A DNA stretch of 64,000 bases from Diaphorobacter nitroreducens (GTDB lineage: Bacteria; Pseudomonadota; Gammaproteobacteria; Burkholderiales; Burkholderiaceae_C): NCBI GenBank assembly GCA_003755025.1, contig RJVL01000002.1:372001-436000 (forward strand). The letters are read 5' to 3'. The notes below the pieces were generated by a model. It worked only from the letters and a program-made list of their open reading frames with translations, was not told the DNA's origin and did no database searches. Below, piece after piece: positions 17,726-25,848 of the stretch (positions within the stretch are counted from its first letter, which is position 1; each line of letters begins with the position of its first letter). Position numbers and translations under genes: made by a program.

Positions 17726-19387
17726 ATGGTCTGGCAACAAATCTACGACCCACTGGGCAATATGGTCATCTCCACCGCACTGGCCGCGCTGCCGGTGGTG
17801 GTCATGCTCGCGGCCTTGGGCTTTTTCCACATCAAGGCGCATATCGCGGCAGGCATGGGCCTGATCACGGCGCTGCTCGTGGCGGTCTTCGTCTACGGCA
17901 TGCCGGGCGACATGGCCGGCCGTGCGGCGCTGTTCGGTGGTTTCACCGGCCTGCTGCCCATCGGCTGGATCGTGCTGAACATCATCTTCCTGCACCAGCT
18001 CACCGAGCAGAACGGCAGCTTCGCCGTGCTGCAGGACTCGCTGTCGGGCATCACGGAAGACCGCCGTATCCAGCTCTTGCTGATCGCCTTTTGCTTCGGC
18101 GCGTTCTTTGAAGGCGCGGCCGGCTTCGGCACCCCCGTGGCGGTGACGGCGGCCATCCTGATCGGCCTGGGCTTCTCGCCGCTGGCGGCCTCGGGCCTGT
18201 CGCTGATCGCCAATACGGCGCCGGTGGCCTTTGGCGCCCTGGGCACGCCGGTGATCACGCTGGCCAAGGTGCACGGCTACGACCTGATGGAGGTGACGGC
18301 CATGATCGGCCGCCAGCTGCCCTTCTTCTCGCTGCTGGTGCCGTTTTGGCTGATCTGGGCCTTCGCCGGCCGCAAGGGCATGATGGAAATCTGGCCGGCC
18401 ATCCTGGTGACGGGCGTGTCCTTCGCCATTCCTCAGTTCCTGGTGTCCAACTTCATCGGGCCCGAACTGGTGGACATCATCGCCGCCATCGTCTCCATGG
18501 TCTGCCTGGTGGCCTTCCTGCGCGTGTGGAAGCCCAAGACGGTGTGGACGTCGCCCTCGCTGCGCGGGCATGACCCCAGCGCCGCAGAGGCCAAGCCGCC
18601 GCAGCCGGTCAAGCGCCACAGCACCCAGGCGCTGGTGGCCGCCTGGACCCCCTGGGTCATCCTGTCGGTGTTCGTGTTCATCTGGGGCCTGCCCTCGGTC
18701 AAGGCCTGGCTCAATGGCATCTTCGCGCCGGCCTTCCCCATGGCCGGGCTGCACAACCTGATCGAGAAGGTGCCGCCCGTGGTGCCCGCGCCGCACAAGG
18801 AGGCCGCCGTCTACACGCTGAACCTGCTGTCGGCCACCGGCACGGGCATCCTGCTGTCGGCCGTGGTGAGCGCGCTGGTCATGAAGTACAACCCGGTGGC
18901 CATCGTCACCACGTTCTTCCGCACCTTCTGGCTGGTGCGCTACTCGCTGCTCACCATCGTGCTGATGCTGGCGCTGGGTACGCTCACGCGCTATTCGGGC
19001 ACCGACACCACGCTGGGCCTGGCTTTTGCCAACACCGGCGTGCTGTATCCGTTCTTCGGCACGCTCATGGGCTGGATCGGCGTGGCGCTCACGGGATCGG
19101 ACACGGCCTCCAACGTGCTCTTCGGTGGCATGCAGAAGGTGGCAGCCGAGCAATTGGGCCTGTCGGCCAACCTGATGGGCGCAGCCAACAGCTCGGGCGG
19201 CGTGATGGGCAAGATGATCGACGCGCAGTCCATCGTCGTGGCCTCCACCGCCACCCGCTGGTTCGACCACGAGGGCGACATCCTGCGCTACGTGTTCTTC
19301 CACTCCATCGCCCTGGCCTGCCTGGTGGGCCTGTACGTGACGATGCAGGCCTATGTCTGGCCGTTCTCCCTCATGGTGGTGCACTGA
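17726..19387 (+). CDS. lldP: L-lactate permease
   Basis: The 553-residue protein has about 12-14 membrane helices and LctP-family signatures: FCFGAFFEGAAGFGTPVAVT, ANTAPVAFGALGTPV, LTGSDTASNVLFG and ANSSGGVMGKMIDAQSIVVA. It imports L-lactate, and often glycolate, with protons. The ATG at 17726 starts the hydrophobic N-terminus (MVWQQIYDPLGN) and is preceded by AGGGGG; a longer in-frame extension to 17540 contains no family sequence. No lactate dehydrogenase gene is adjacent. Confidence 0.93.
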   Translation: MVWQQIYDPLGNMVISTALAALPVVVMLAALGFFHIKAHIAAGMGLITALLVAVFVYGMPGDMAGRAALFGGFTGLLPIGWIVLNIIFLHQLTEQNGSFAVLQDSLSGITEDRRIQLLLIAFCFGAFFEGAAGFGTPVAVTAAILIGLGFSPLAASGLSLIANTAPVAFGALGTPVITLAKVHGYDLMEVTAMIGRQLPFFSLLVPFWLIWAFAGRKGMMEIWPAILVTGVSFAIPQFLVSNFIGPELVDIIAAIVSMVCLVAFLRVWKPKTVWTSPSLRGHDPSAAEAKPPQPVKRHSTQALVAAWTPWVILSVFVFIWGLPSVKAWLNGIFAPAFPMAGLHNLIEKVPPVVPAPHKEAAVYTLNLLSATGTGILLSAVVSALVMKYNPVAIVTTFFRTFWLVRYSLLTIVLMLALGTLTRYSGTDTTLGLAFANTGVLYPFFGTLMGWIGVALTGSDTASNVLFGGMQKVAAEQLGLSANLMGAANSSGGVMGKMIDAQSIVVASTATRWFDHEGDILRYVFFHSIALACLVGLYVTMQAYVWPFSLMVVH

Positions 19388-19395
19388 TTTGAGTG

Positions 19396-19440
19396 TTTTT
19401 GGGCTGCAGCGCTTGTCCATCCAGCGCGAGCAGCTATCAC
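19396..19440. repeat. dispersed palindromic repeat, copy 3
   Basis: GCTGCAGCGCT pairs imperfectly with AGCGCGAGCAGC across TTGTCCATCC, and the family tail AGCAGCTATC follows. It lies just after the lactate permease stop, ahead of the ssb terminator. Confidence 0.75.
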
Positions 19441-19450
19441 TGCAATAGCA

Positions 19451-19474
19451 AACGGGCGCCCTGGGGCGCCCGTT
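19451..19474 (-). terminator. strong hairpin between lldP and ssb
   Basis: AACGGGCGCCC and GGGCGCCCGTT are perfect 11-base arms separated by two bases. The hairpin lies 20 bases after the ssb stop and probably ends ssb transcription. It may also serve lldP from the other side, although the T tracts are weak. Confidence 0.6.
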
Positions 19475-19494
19475 GTGCTTGGTGCGAGGCCGAA

Positions 19495-20037
19495 TCAGAA
19501 CGGAATGTCGTCGTCCATGTCGTCAAAGCCCGATGCAGCGCGCGGCGGCTGTGCCACGGGCGCGGGGGCGGGGCGGGCCGCGGGGGGGGCGGGGCGCGGC
19601 GCGGGTGCGGCGCGGCGCGGGGCCTCGTAGCCGCCACCACCGCCGCCGTTGTCGCCGTAGCCGCTGTCGTCATAGCCGCCGCCCTGGCCGCCGCCCATGC
19701 CCTGGCGGCTGCCCAGCATCTGCATGGTGTCGGCGCGGATTTCGGTGGTGTAGCGCTCCTGGCCGCTCTGGTCGGTCCATTTGCGCGTGCGCAGGCTGCC
19801 TTCCACGTAGACCTGGGAGCCCTTGCGCAGGTACTGGCCCACGATCTCGGCCAGGCGGCCGTTGAAGACCACGCTGTGCCATTCGGTGGCTTCCTTGTTC
19901 TCGCCGGTGTTCTTGTCGCGCCAGCGGTCCGTCGTGGCGATGCGCACGTTGGCGACCTGGTCGCCGCTGGGGAAGGTGCGCATCTCGGGGTCGCGCCCCA
20001 GGTTGCCGACGATGATGACTTTGTTCACGGATGCCAT
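19495..20037 (-). CDS. ssb: single-stranded DNA-binding protein
   Basis: SSB coats single-stranded DNA in replication, recombination and repair. The 180-residue protein has the OB-fold start [18 protein letters not shown], aromatic DNA contacts in [14 protein letters not shown] and the [11 protein letters not shown] strand. A glycine-rich then Pro/Ala-rich linker follows, ending in the acidic tip DDDIPF that recruits partner proteins. It lies next to an MFS gene on the same strand, with uvrA further on in divergent orientation. Confidence 0.97.
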   Translation of the reverse strand: MASVNKVIIVGNLGRDPEMRTFPSGDQVANVRIATTDRWRDKNTGENKEATEWHSVVFNGRLAEIVGQYLRKGSQVYVEGSLRTRKWTDQSGQERYTTEIRADTMQMLGSRQGMGGGQGGGYDDSGYGDNGGGGGGYEAPRRAAPAPRPAPPAARPAPAPVAQPPRAASGFDDMDDDIPF

Positions 20038-20171
20038 GAAAAATCCTTGTGCTTAGCCCGGACGGCAGGGAAGGGTTCCGGGCCAGATGAGTCCAACAGG
20101 CGACCCCTGCGAGGCCGCAGGTGCGCAGCATAGCGGCTTGCACGCCGCCGGTGCGCCGGAGGGGGAAAAAA

Positions 20172-21428
20172 TCAGTGGCCGCCGCCGCGTCCCACCGGTC
20201 GCAGTGGCCAGGTGATGAGCAACCACAGGGCCGTGAGCACGGCGGTGGCGGTGAACAATCCCGGCGCGCCCGCCCACTTCGCCAGCGCGCCGCCCAGCGC
20301 ACCGCCCGCGAACAGGCCCAGCGACTGCAGCGTGTTGTAGGCGCCCAGCGCCGCGCCGCGCAGGTTGGCCGGCGCCATGCGCGACACCAGACTGGGCTGC
20401 GTGGCCTCCAGCGCGTTGAAGCCGCAGAAGAAGATGAACAGCAGCGCCGCCACCGGCATCAGCGATGGCGCAGCGCCTCCGGCCGCCAGCAGGCCAAAGC
20501 CCATCTGCACCACCAGCACCAGTCCAATGGCGACCAGCAGCGCCGCGCGCAGCCGTCCGCGCCGCTCCATGGCAAACAGCCCGCCCATGGCGACGAAGGA
20601 CAGCACCACGGCCGGCAGGTACACCTGCCAGTGCGCGTCCTTGGGCAAGCCGGCCTGCACCAGCAGGGCCGGCACGGCCACCCACATGGCCATCTGCACC
20701 GTGTGCAGCACGAACACGCCCAGGTTCAGGCGCAGCAGGTCGGCATGGCGCCACACGTCGGCCAGGCGCCCGCGCGGTGCGTCGGCATGCTGCACTGGCT
20801 CGGGCGGCACCATCCACAGCACTACGGCCACACCGCCCAGCGCCAGCGCGCAGGTCAGGCCGAAGAGGCCGGCCAGGCCGATGTGCGCGGCCAGCAGCGG
20901 CGCCGCCACCAGGGCGATGGCGAACATCAGCCCGATGCTGGCGCCCACCAGTGCCATGGCCTTGGTGCGCACCGCGTCGCGTGTCTGGTCGGCCAGCAGC
21001 GCCGTGACGGCGGCGGACACCGCGCCCGCACCCTGCAGCGCGCGCCCCACCAGCAGCCCCATCACCGAATCGGCCAGCGCGGCGAGCAGGCTGCCCGCGG
21101 CAAAGACCAGCAGCCCCAGGACGATGACACGCTTGCGCCCGAAGCGGTCCGACGCCATGCCCAGCGGCAGCTGCAGCACCGCCTGCGTGAGCCCGTAGAT
21201 CCCCATGGCCAGCCCCACCAGGGCGGGGTCGTCGCCGCCCGGGTACTTGCGTGCCTCCAGCGCGAACACGGGCAGCACCAGGAACAGGCCCAGCATGCGC
21301 AGCGCGAAGATCAGCGCCAGGCTCACGCTGGCGCGGCGCTCGAGTGGGGTCATGCGCTGAGGGGCGGGCGTCGATCGGGCTGCAGCAGCATCCGACTGGG
21401 AAAAAGAAGAATCCGGCACGGCGTGCAC
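20172..21428 (-). CDS. MFS transporter (YajR-like)
   Basis: A 12-helix major facilitator of 418 residues if begun at GTG 21428, or 393 residues from ATG 21353 (MTPLERRAS); neither start has a clear ribosome site. The loop between helices 2 and 3 has the MFS motif GMASDRFGRKRVIVLG. Motif C-like glycines (GRALQGAGAVSAAV) suggest a drug/proton antiporter-type exporter. It lacks the C-terminal YAM domain of E. coli YajR. In related bacteria this transporter sits between ssb and uvrA, which supports orthology. The substrate is unknown. Confidence 0.88.
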   Translation of the reverse strand: MHAVPDSSFSQSDAAAARSTPAPQRMTPLERRASVSLALIFALRMLGLFLVLPVFALEARKYPGGDDPALVGLAMGIYGLTQAVLQLPLGMASDRFGRKRVIVLGLLVFAAGSLLAALADSVMGLLVGRALQGAGAVSAAVTALLADQTRDAVRTKAMALVGASIGLMFAIALVAAPLLAAHIGLAGLFGLTCALALGGVAVVLWMVPPEPVQHADAPRGRLADVWRHADLLRLNLGVFVLHTVQMAMWVAVPALLVQAGLPKDAHWQVYLPAVVLSFVAMGGLFAMERRGRLRAALLVAIGLVLVVQMGFGLLAAGGAAPSLMPVAALLFIFFCGFNALEATQPSLVSRMAPANLRGAALGAYNTLQSLGLFAGGALGGALAKWAGAPGLFTATAVLTALWLLITWPLRPVGRGGGH

Positions 21429-21552
21429 TGAGGCCAGTAAAGCAAAAGGCGATTTTCACCGATTGGCGTCCTGCATGCCTGAACCTGTGAAAGCCAGGGG
21501 CCAAGGGGGCTGCCCAACGGCACCCCCGCTGGGCCGGGCCTTTTCGAAAGAT

Positions 21553-21606
21553 GCAAGTAAAAATGCCTGTAGCGCTTGATGGATAAGCGGTAGTAGCTAT
21601 GTTTTT
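21553..21606. repeat. dispersed palindromic repeat, copy 4
   Basis: TAGCGCTT ... GATAAGCGGTAGTAGCTAT shows the family core and tail in the order seen in the other copies, with AAAAATG before and GTTTTT after. It lies between the 3' end of the surface-protein gene and the MFS gene. Confidence 0.75.
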
Positions 21607-21649
21607 GAGAGCGTACCGTTTCGACCCATTTCTGCTACTGGCGCGTGTC

Positions 21650-24292
21650 TCAACACCGCCGCGCCAAGCGGCGCTGTCTGCGCCAGCCCAGCGCACCCAG
21701 CGCGGCCGACAGCAGCCCCAGCGCCCAAGGCGCATCCACCGGAATGGAGGCGGGGTCGCTCACGACAGGGCCAGCAACGAGCGCAAACGGATCTCGGATG
21801 GCCCCTGCCACGGGGTCTGAATCACCCACTCCGTTGTCGGTGATGGTGTAGCTCACGGTCTTGCGATCGACACTCAGTGTCACTCCCGCCAACGGGAACC
21901 AGGTGGAACTGGTTGCCCCGACCGTGGCGGGGCCATATTTCCAGAACTGCACTCCCTGCGGCAAGGGCTGGGGGTATTCGAGGGTCATCGTCACCGATGC
22001 CGCGCACCCGCTGGCCTGGAATGCATATTCCCCATACAGCATGGTTTTGCCTGCCGGGGCGGGGTTCGAGAGGCTGGCGAAGCCGCTGGTCGGATCCAGC
22101 GTGCAGCTTGCGCCGCCTCCGCTGAGCGTTGCCGTTGCGGTACCCGGCATGTCTGGCGCGCTGCCACTGACCGTCAGCAGACGTGGGATCACGGCGCTGG
22201 AGGCTGCCGATGGCGCACTGGTGCCAACGCTGTTGGTGGCTGTCATCGTGAAGGTGTACGACGTGCCGTTGGTCAGCCCCGTCACGGTGCAGGAAGTCGC
22301 CCCCGTGGTGGAGCAGCTGCCCGAGGGCGTGCCCGTGACCTGGTAGCCCGTGATGGGGCTGCCATTGGACGCCGGTGCGCTCCATACCAGCGAGACGGAA
22401 CGATCGCCCGCGGTGACGCTCGTGAAGGAGGGGGCGGCGGGTGCGGTCGGGGCAGCGCCAATCACCAGCTCGTTGGTGGTGGTGTCGGTGGACGCATTGC
22501 CGGCAAGGTCGGTCGCCGTGGCGGTGACGCTGTGGGTGCTGCTGTAGGTCAGCGCCAGGGTGCCGCTGGCAGGCGTGGCCGATGCCAGGTTCAGGCTCCA
22601 GTTGCCTCCCGTGGGCACCACGGCATACGTGGCGCCGCCGACGGAAACCGTCAGTGTTTCGCCGGCGGCCAAGGTGGCAGTGCCGGTGAGTGTGGGCGTA
22701 GTGCTGGTCGCCACCAGAGCGTTCACGGTGGGAACGGTCGGCGCGGTGGTGTCCAGTACATAGGCGCTCGACCAGACGGCGCCGCTGTTGCTTGCGGCAT
22801 CACTGACGCGGGCTTTGAGCGTGTTGCTGCCGGTGAGCGTTACTCCCGACAACGACCAGGCGCTGGAACCCACACTGGCGGTCGCAGTGGCCCAGGTGGC
22901 GCCGTTGTCCAGAGATACCTGCACGGTTTCACCACTGGCCAGGTTGGCCGACAGCGTGCCGCTGACCGTTTGCGCTGCCACTTTGGTGATCAAGTCGGTG
23001 CTGCTGGCGCCCGTGTCGGCAGAAAACGCCGCGGTGGCTACGGTGGTCGTTGGGGCCGTGGTGTCAATCACGATGTTTTTGTTGGCTCCCAGCGAGCCGG
23101 CCGCACCCGGCGCGCTCAGTTGGAGCAAGGCATTCACATGGATGCCACCACTGTCCTTGATGGTGGCGCCATTCAACGCCAGTGCGCCAGTGCTGCTGTA
23201 GTCGAGGTCGGCGCTGTTGTGGCCGGTGGCAACGGTGTAGCTGAAAGTCAGGGTGCTAGTGCCGGAGCCACTTGCGTAAGCTGCGGTACCGCCGGAATTG
23301 AGTGCCAGAGTCGGGGTGCCGCCACTGGTGTCCACGACAACAGCGCTGCTGAAACCGACGGTGATGGAGATGGCCTGGCCGGCGCCGTAGCTGCCATTGG
23401 CGTTGCTGGAGCTGACGCTGGTAATGCTGGGCTGTGAACCGTCGACCAGTACGCCAGCAGTGCTGCCCAAGCCGTTCAATGTGAGTACGGCATTGTTGCC
23501 GGCGAGGTCGCTCAGCGTGCCGCCATTGGCGTTGAGGGCGCCGACGGTGATGCCATTGGCATCGACGTCGCCGTTGACCACGGTATAGCGAAACACCAGC
23601 GCGCTGGTGCCCGAGCCGCTTACATAAGTGGCGTAGCGGGTAGTGGCGCCGACCACGATGGCGATACGCGGGGTGCCGCCGCTGGTATCGGCGTGGACTG
23701 ATTCGTTGAAGTTCACCGTGAAGTCCAGCGAATCACCAGCGTAGTAGGTGGCATTGGGCGGAAGCGCCACGGAGGTCACGGCAGGTGCCGTGGTGTCGAG
23801 CATGTAGCTCTGGTTGGCGACAGGGCCGACGTTGCCAGCGGCATCAGTAACCCGGAAGCTCAGGTTGTTGGTGCCGTTTGCCAGCGTAGCGCCGCTCCAA
23901 GCCAGCGTAATGCCGCTGACCTTGCTGCTGACATCGAACCATGTGGCCCCGCCGTCCAGCGAACCGTAGACGACATCGCCGAGGGCCAGCGTACTGCTCA
24001 GCGTGGCACTGATGGTCTGGCTGGCGGCGTTCGTGATGAAGTCGGTGGCGCTGAGGCCCGTGTCTGCAGACAGCCCGAGATTGCTGAAGGTGATGGAGGG
24101 GGCGGTGGTGTCGAGAGTGTAGGTGTGGGTGTAAGCAGTGCTACTGCCGTTGGCGTTGGCCACCCGGGCTTGAAAGGTGTTGCTCCCAGTCAGCGTGGCG
24201 TTCGTGCTCCACGTGCTGCTGCCGACAGCGCTGGTGGCATTGCTCCAAGTGGAGCCGTTATCAAAGGACACCTGGACGCTTTCGCCCGCCAA
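21650..24292 (-). CDS. C-terminal part of split surface protein: Ig-like repeats, Fn3, IPTL-CTERM-like tail
   Basis: This frame carries about 880 residues of extracellular repeats. Related Ig-like units each end in DTTAP and share SLDNGATW-type motifs. Two copies contain DTSGGTP and SGSGTS, and one fibronectin type III domain reads VSLVWSAPASNGSPITGYQV. The tail is IPVDAPWALGLLSAALGALG followed by WRRQRR, the motif-helix-arginine layout of IPTL-CTERM sorting signals handled by exosortase-type enzymes. There is no signal peptide here. The frame continues the DUF4347 reading frame upstream after a one-base shift near 24355, so the ATG at 24276-24292 is probably not a natural start. With the shift repaired the gene would encode about 1297 residues. 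Confidence 0.8.
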   Translation of the reverse strand: MAGESVQVSFDNGSTWSNATSAVGSSTWSTNATLTGSNTFQARVANANGSSTAYTHTYTLDTTAPSITFSNLGLSADTGLSATDFITNAASQTISATLSSTLALGDVVYGSLDGGATWFDVSSKVSGITLAWSGATLANGTNNLSFRVTDAAGNVGPVANQSYMLDTTAPAVTSVALPPNATYYAGDSLDFTVNFNESVHADTSGGTPRIAIVVGATTRYATYVSGSGTSALVFRYTVVNGDVDANGITVGALNANGGTLSDLAGNNAVLTLNGLGSTAGVLVDGSQPSITSVSSSNANGSYGAGQAISITVGFSSAVVVDTSGGTPTLALNSGGTAAYASGSGTSTLTFSYTVATGHNSADLDYSSTGALALNGATIKDSGGIHVNALLQLSAPGAAGSLGANKNIVIDTTAPTTTVATAAFSADTGASSTDLITKVAAQTVSGTLSANLASGETVQVSLDNGATWATATASVGSSAWSLSGVTLTGSNTLKARVSDAASNSGAVWSSAYVLDTTAPTVPTVNALVATSTTPTLTGTATLAAGETLTVSVGGATYAVVPTGGNWSLNLASATPASGTLALTYSSTHSVTATATDLAGNASTDTTTNELVIGAAPTAPAAPSFTSVTAGDRSVSLVWSAPASNGSPITGYQVTGTPSGSCSTTGATSCTVTGLTNGTSYTFTMTATNSVGTSAPSAASSAVIPRLLTVSGSAPDMPGTATATLSGGGASCTLDPTSGFASLSNPAPAGKTMLYGEYAFQASGCAASVTMTLEYPQPLPQGVQFWKYGPATVGATSSTWFPLAGVTLSVDRKTVSYTITDNGVGDSDPVAGAIRDPFALVAGPVVSDPASIPVDAPWALGLLSAALGALGWRRQRRLARRC

Positions 24293-25544
24293 CAGATTGG
24301 CCGACAGGGTGCCACTGATGGTTTGCGCTGCAACGTTGGTGATGAAGTCGCCTGCTGCTTTGCCCAGAATCTTGCGACAGAGCTGCGGTAACTACGATGG
24401 TGCTCGGCGGTCCTACGATGTTGCTCAGCACAATATTGTCGAAGCCCCATTCAAAGACACCCCCGGAATCAGCTGTGGTTATGACCACGCTGCTCACCCC
24501 GACGAAGTATCCAGGATGCACCGCAGTTGAAAGGTTGAGCACCCGCGAGTTGCCTACAGAATTGGCAGTGAAAGTTTCGCTACCCTTACTAGTGGTGAGA
24601 GTGATGGTTGCTCCATCACCCCCCACTTGGGCCAGCGTGAAAGAGGTCAAGTCGAATGTTTTTCCGCCGGACATCGTCAAGACAAGGCGTGACTCTGTGT
24701 AAAAACCGCCTTCTCCCGTCGCCATGACATTGCCGCTTGCATCGGGGACATCGAATCTGAACGCATTTGACTCGGAGTCAACCAACATGTTGCTATCGGT
24801 CGACGTGATCACCATCGTGTCAGAACCGATTGTTTGGGTAATCGTTTTGCTACTAGCCGGAGCGACGCTTTCAAAGTCGAAAGTCGTGCTGGCCAGCAGG
24901 TGCGGATACCCGCGCACTGTCAGCTTGGCGGTTTCGATGGCGCCCGTTTGGTATTCCAGCACCCAGTTGCCGCCTTGTGCGGCGTCGCCCGTGGCGTCAC
25001 TGGAAGCCGCGACATCGACCCCCATGGTGGCGGACAGACTTTTAACAAAGGCCCGGCCTGAAATACCCGACGCCACGTCGCAGCTATACAGCAACACATC
25101 GCCACCCGTAACCAAGGCTCGGCCTAGTGCGGACAGCTCTGCTTGTGTGGTGGCGTCAGCCAGCGATTCCTGGGTGAGCACTGCTGTGCCCAGCCGCACC
25201 ACCCCGGCGGAGCCATGCGACAGGATATGGATGGCGTCATAGCCGCTTGCGGTGGCGGCCCATTGCGCGATCTGCGCCAATCCGTCCTTGCTGCCGTCGA
25301 ATTCCACAATGCCGATGCCCGCGCCAATGCCCCGTGCTAGGTCTTGATAGTCCTTTACCGAGGTATCCACCAGGGCCACTTCTTTACGCCCTTCAAGCTG
25401 CGATGGGTTGGCCGCGCGAGTTTCCGCCGCGTGTGCGGTGAAAATGACCCCGAAAGCCGGCATGGTGGCAACCATGGCGAACGCAACCAGCCATCGCGTG
25501 GAAATGCGGTGAAGGCATTGACGTAAGAAAAGGGCAGCGTTCAT
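24261..25544 (-). CDS. N-terminal part of split surface protein: signal peptide and DUF4347
   Basis: The 427-residue product has a long signal peptide (hydrophobic core LVAFAMVATMPAFGVIFTAH) and a DUF4347 domain at about residues 50-215, with the family sequence DAIHILSHGSAGVVRLG and DVLLYSCDVASGISG. A beta-rich region follows up to IVGPPSTIVVTAALSQDSG. From about residue 395 it becomes an arginine/histidine-rich nonsense tail (SSRRLHHQRCSANHQ), which is the frame-shifted reading of an Ig-like repeat. The intact repeat continues in the other frame. DUF4347 is typical of very large adhesins or surface proteins. No clear ribosome site precedes the ATG, and codon use is less GC-biased than in the flanking genes. 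Confidence 0.8.
   Translation of the reverse strand: MNAALFLRQCLHRISTRWLVAFAMVATMPAFGVIFTAHAAETRAANPSQLEGRKEVALVDTSVKDYQDLARGIGAGIGIVEFDGSKDGLAQIAQWAATASGYDAIHILSHGSAGVVRLGTAVLTQESLADATTQAELSALGRALVTGGDVLLYSCDVASGISGRAFVKSLSATMGVDVAASSDATGDAAQGGNWVLEYQTGAIETAKLTVRGYPHLLASTTFDFESVAPASSKTITQTIGSDTMVITSTDSNMLVDSESNAFRFDVPDASGNVMATGEGGFYTESRLVLTMSGGKTFDLTSFTLAQVGGDGATITLTTSKGSETFTANSVGNSRVLNLSTAVHPGYFVGVSSVVITTADSGGVFEWGFDNIVLSNIVGPPSTIVVTAALSQDSGQSSRRLHHQRCSANHQWHPVGQSVGGRKRPGVL
24351..24359 (-). other. frameshift site in surface-protein gene
   Basis: The coding strand reads AAGCAGCAGG here. Removing one base joins ALSQDSGQSS to DFITNVAAQTISGTL, which matches the two paralogous repeats further along (SADTGLSATDFITNAASQTI and SADTGASSTDLITKVAAQTV). 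One extra base, or two lost, in this CAG-type microrepeat explains the split. It may be a real mutation, a slippage site or a sequencing error. Confidence 0.8.
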
Positions 25545-25848
25545 GGGGCAGTTTTCAGAGAGACAGCATCACGCAGAGCTTGATGGCTGAAATGCATCGA
25601 GAGCGGCTTGGGCTGTGGGTTGCCGGAGCAGCGACGGCAGGTGGAGGAGGCGCCTCGTGGCGGGGGCTGTTCAAATATCCGAGAAAACTTGATGTAACAC
25701 AAGTAAAAAGGATGGCGCGTACGCTCAGGGTCGCGCAAGTGCATGCCTGCGGTGCAGGGTCGCCACTTTCTGCCACCCATGCACGGACCAGGCCCCGCCG
25801 GGCAGGGCGCCGCCTATGATGTAAGGTTTCCCTTCCGCCTTCTCGCCC
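25545..25848. other. 304-base gap between surface-protein gene and uvrA
   Basis: This divergent intergenic region must hold the promoters of both genes. The only compositional feature is an AT-rich patch around 25668-25712. I see no convincing -35/-10 pair, no LexA box near uvrA and no small open frame with a ribosome site. Confidence 0.5.

Noticed and set aside
17600..19420. A 606-codon open frame opposite the lactate permease.
   Set aside because: The translation is His/Gln/Arg-rich noise. The plus strand carries clear LctP-family sequence.
25700..25848. A LexA box controlling uvrA.
   Set aside because: I looked for a CTG-N10-CAG-type site and found none that is convincing on either strand.
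21429..25848. An insertion sequence or integron carrying the surface-protein gene.
   Set aside because: No transposase, integrase or terminal inverted repeats bounding the gene were found.
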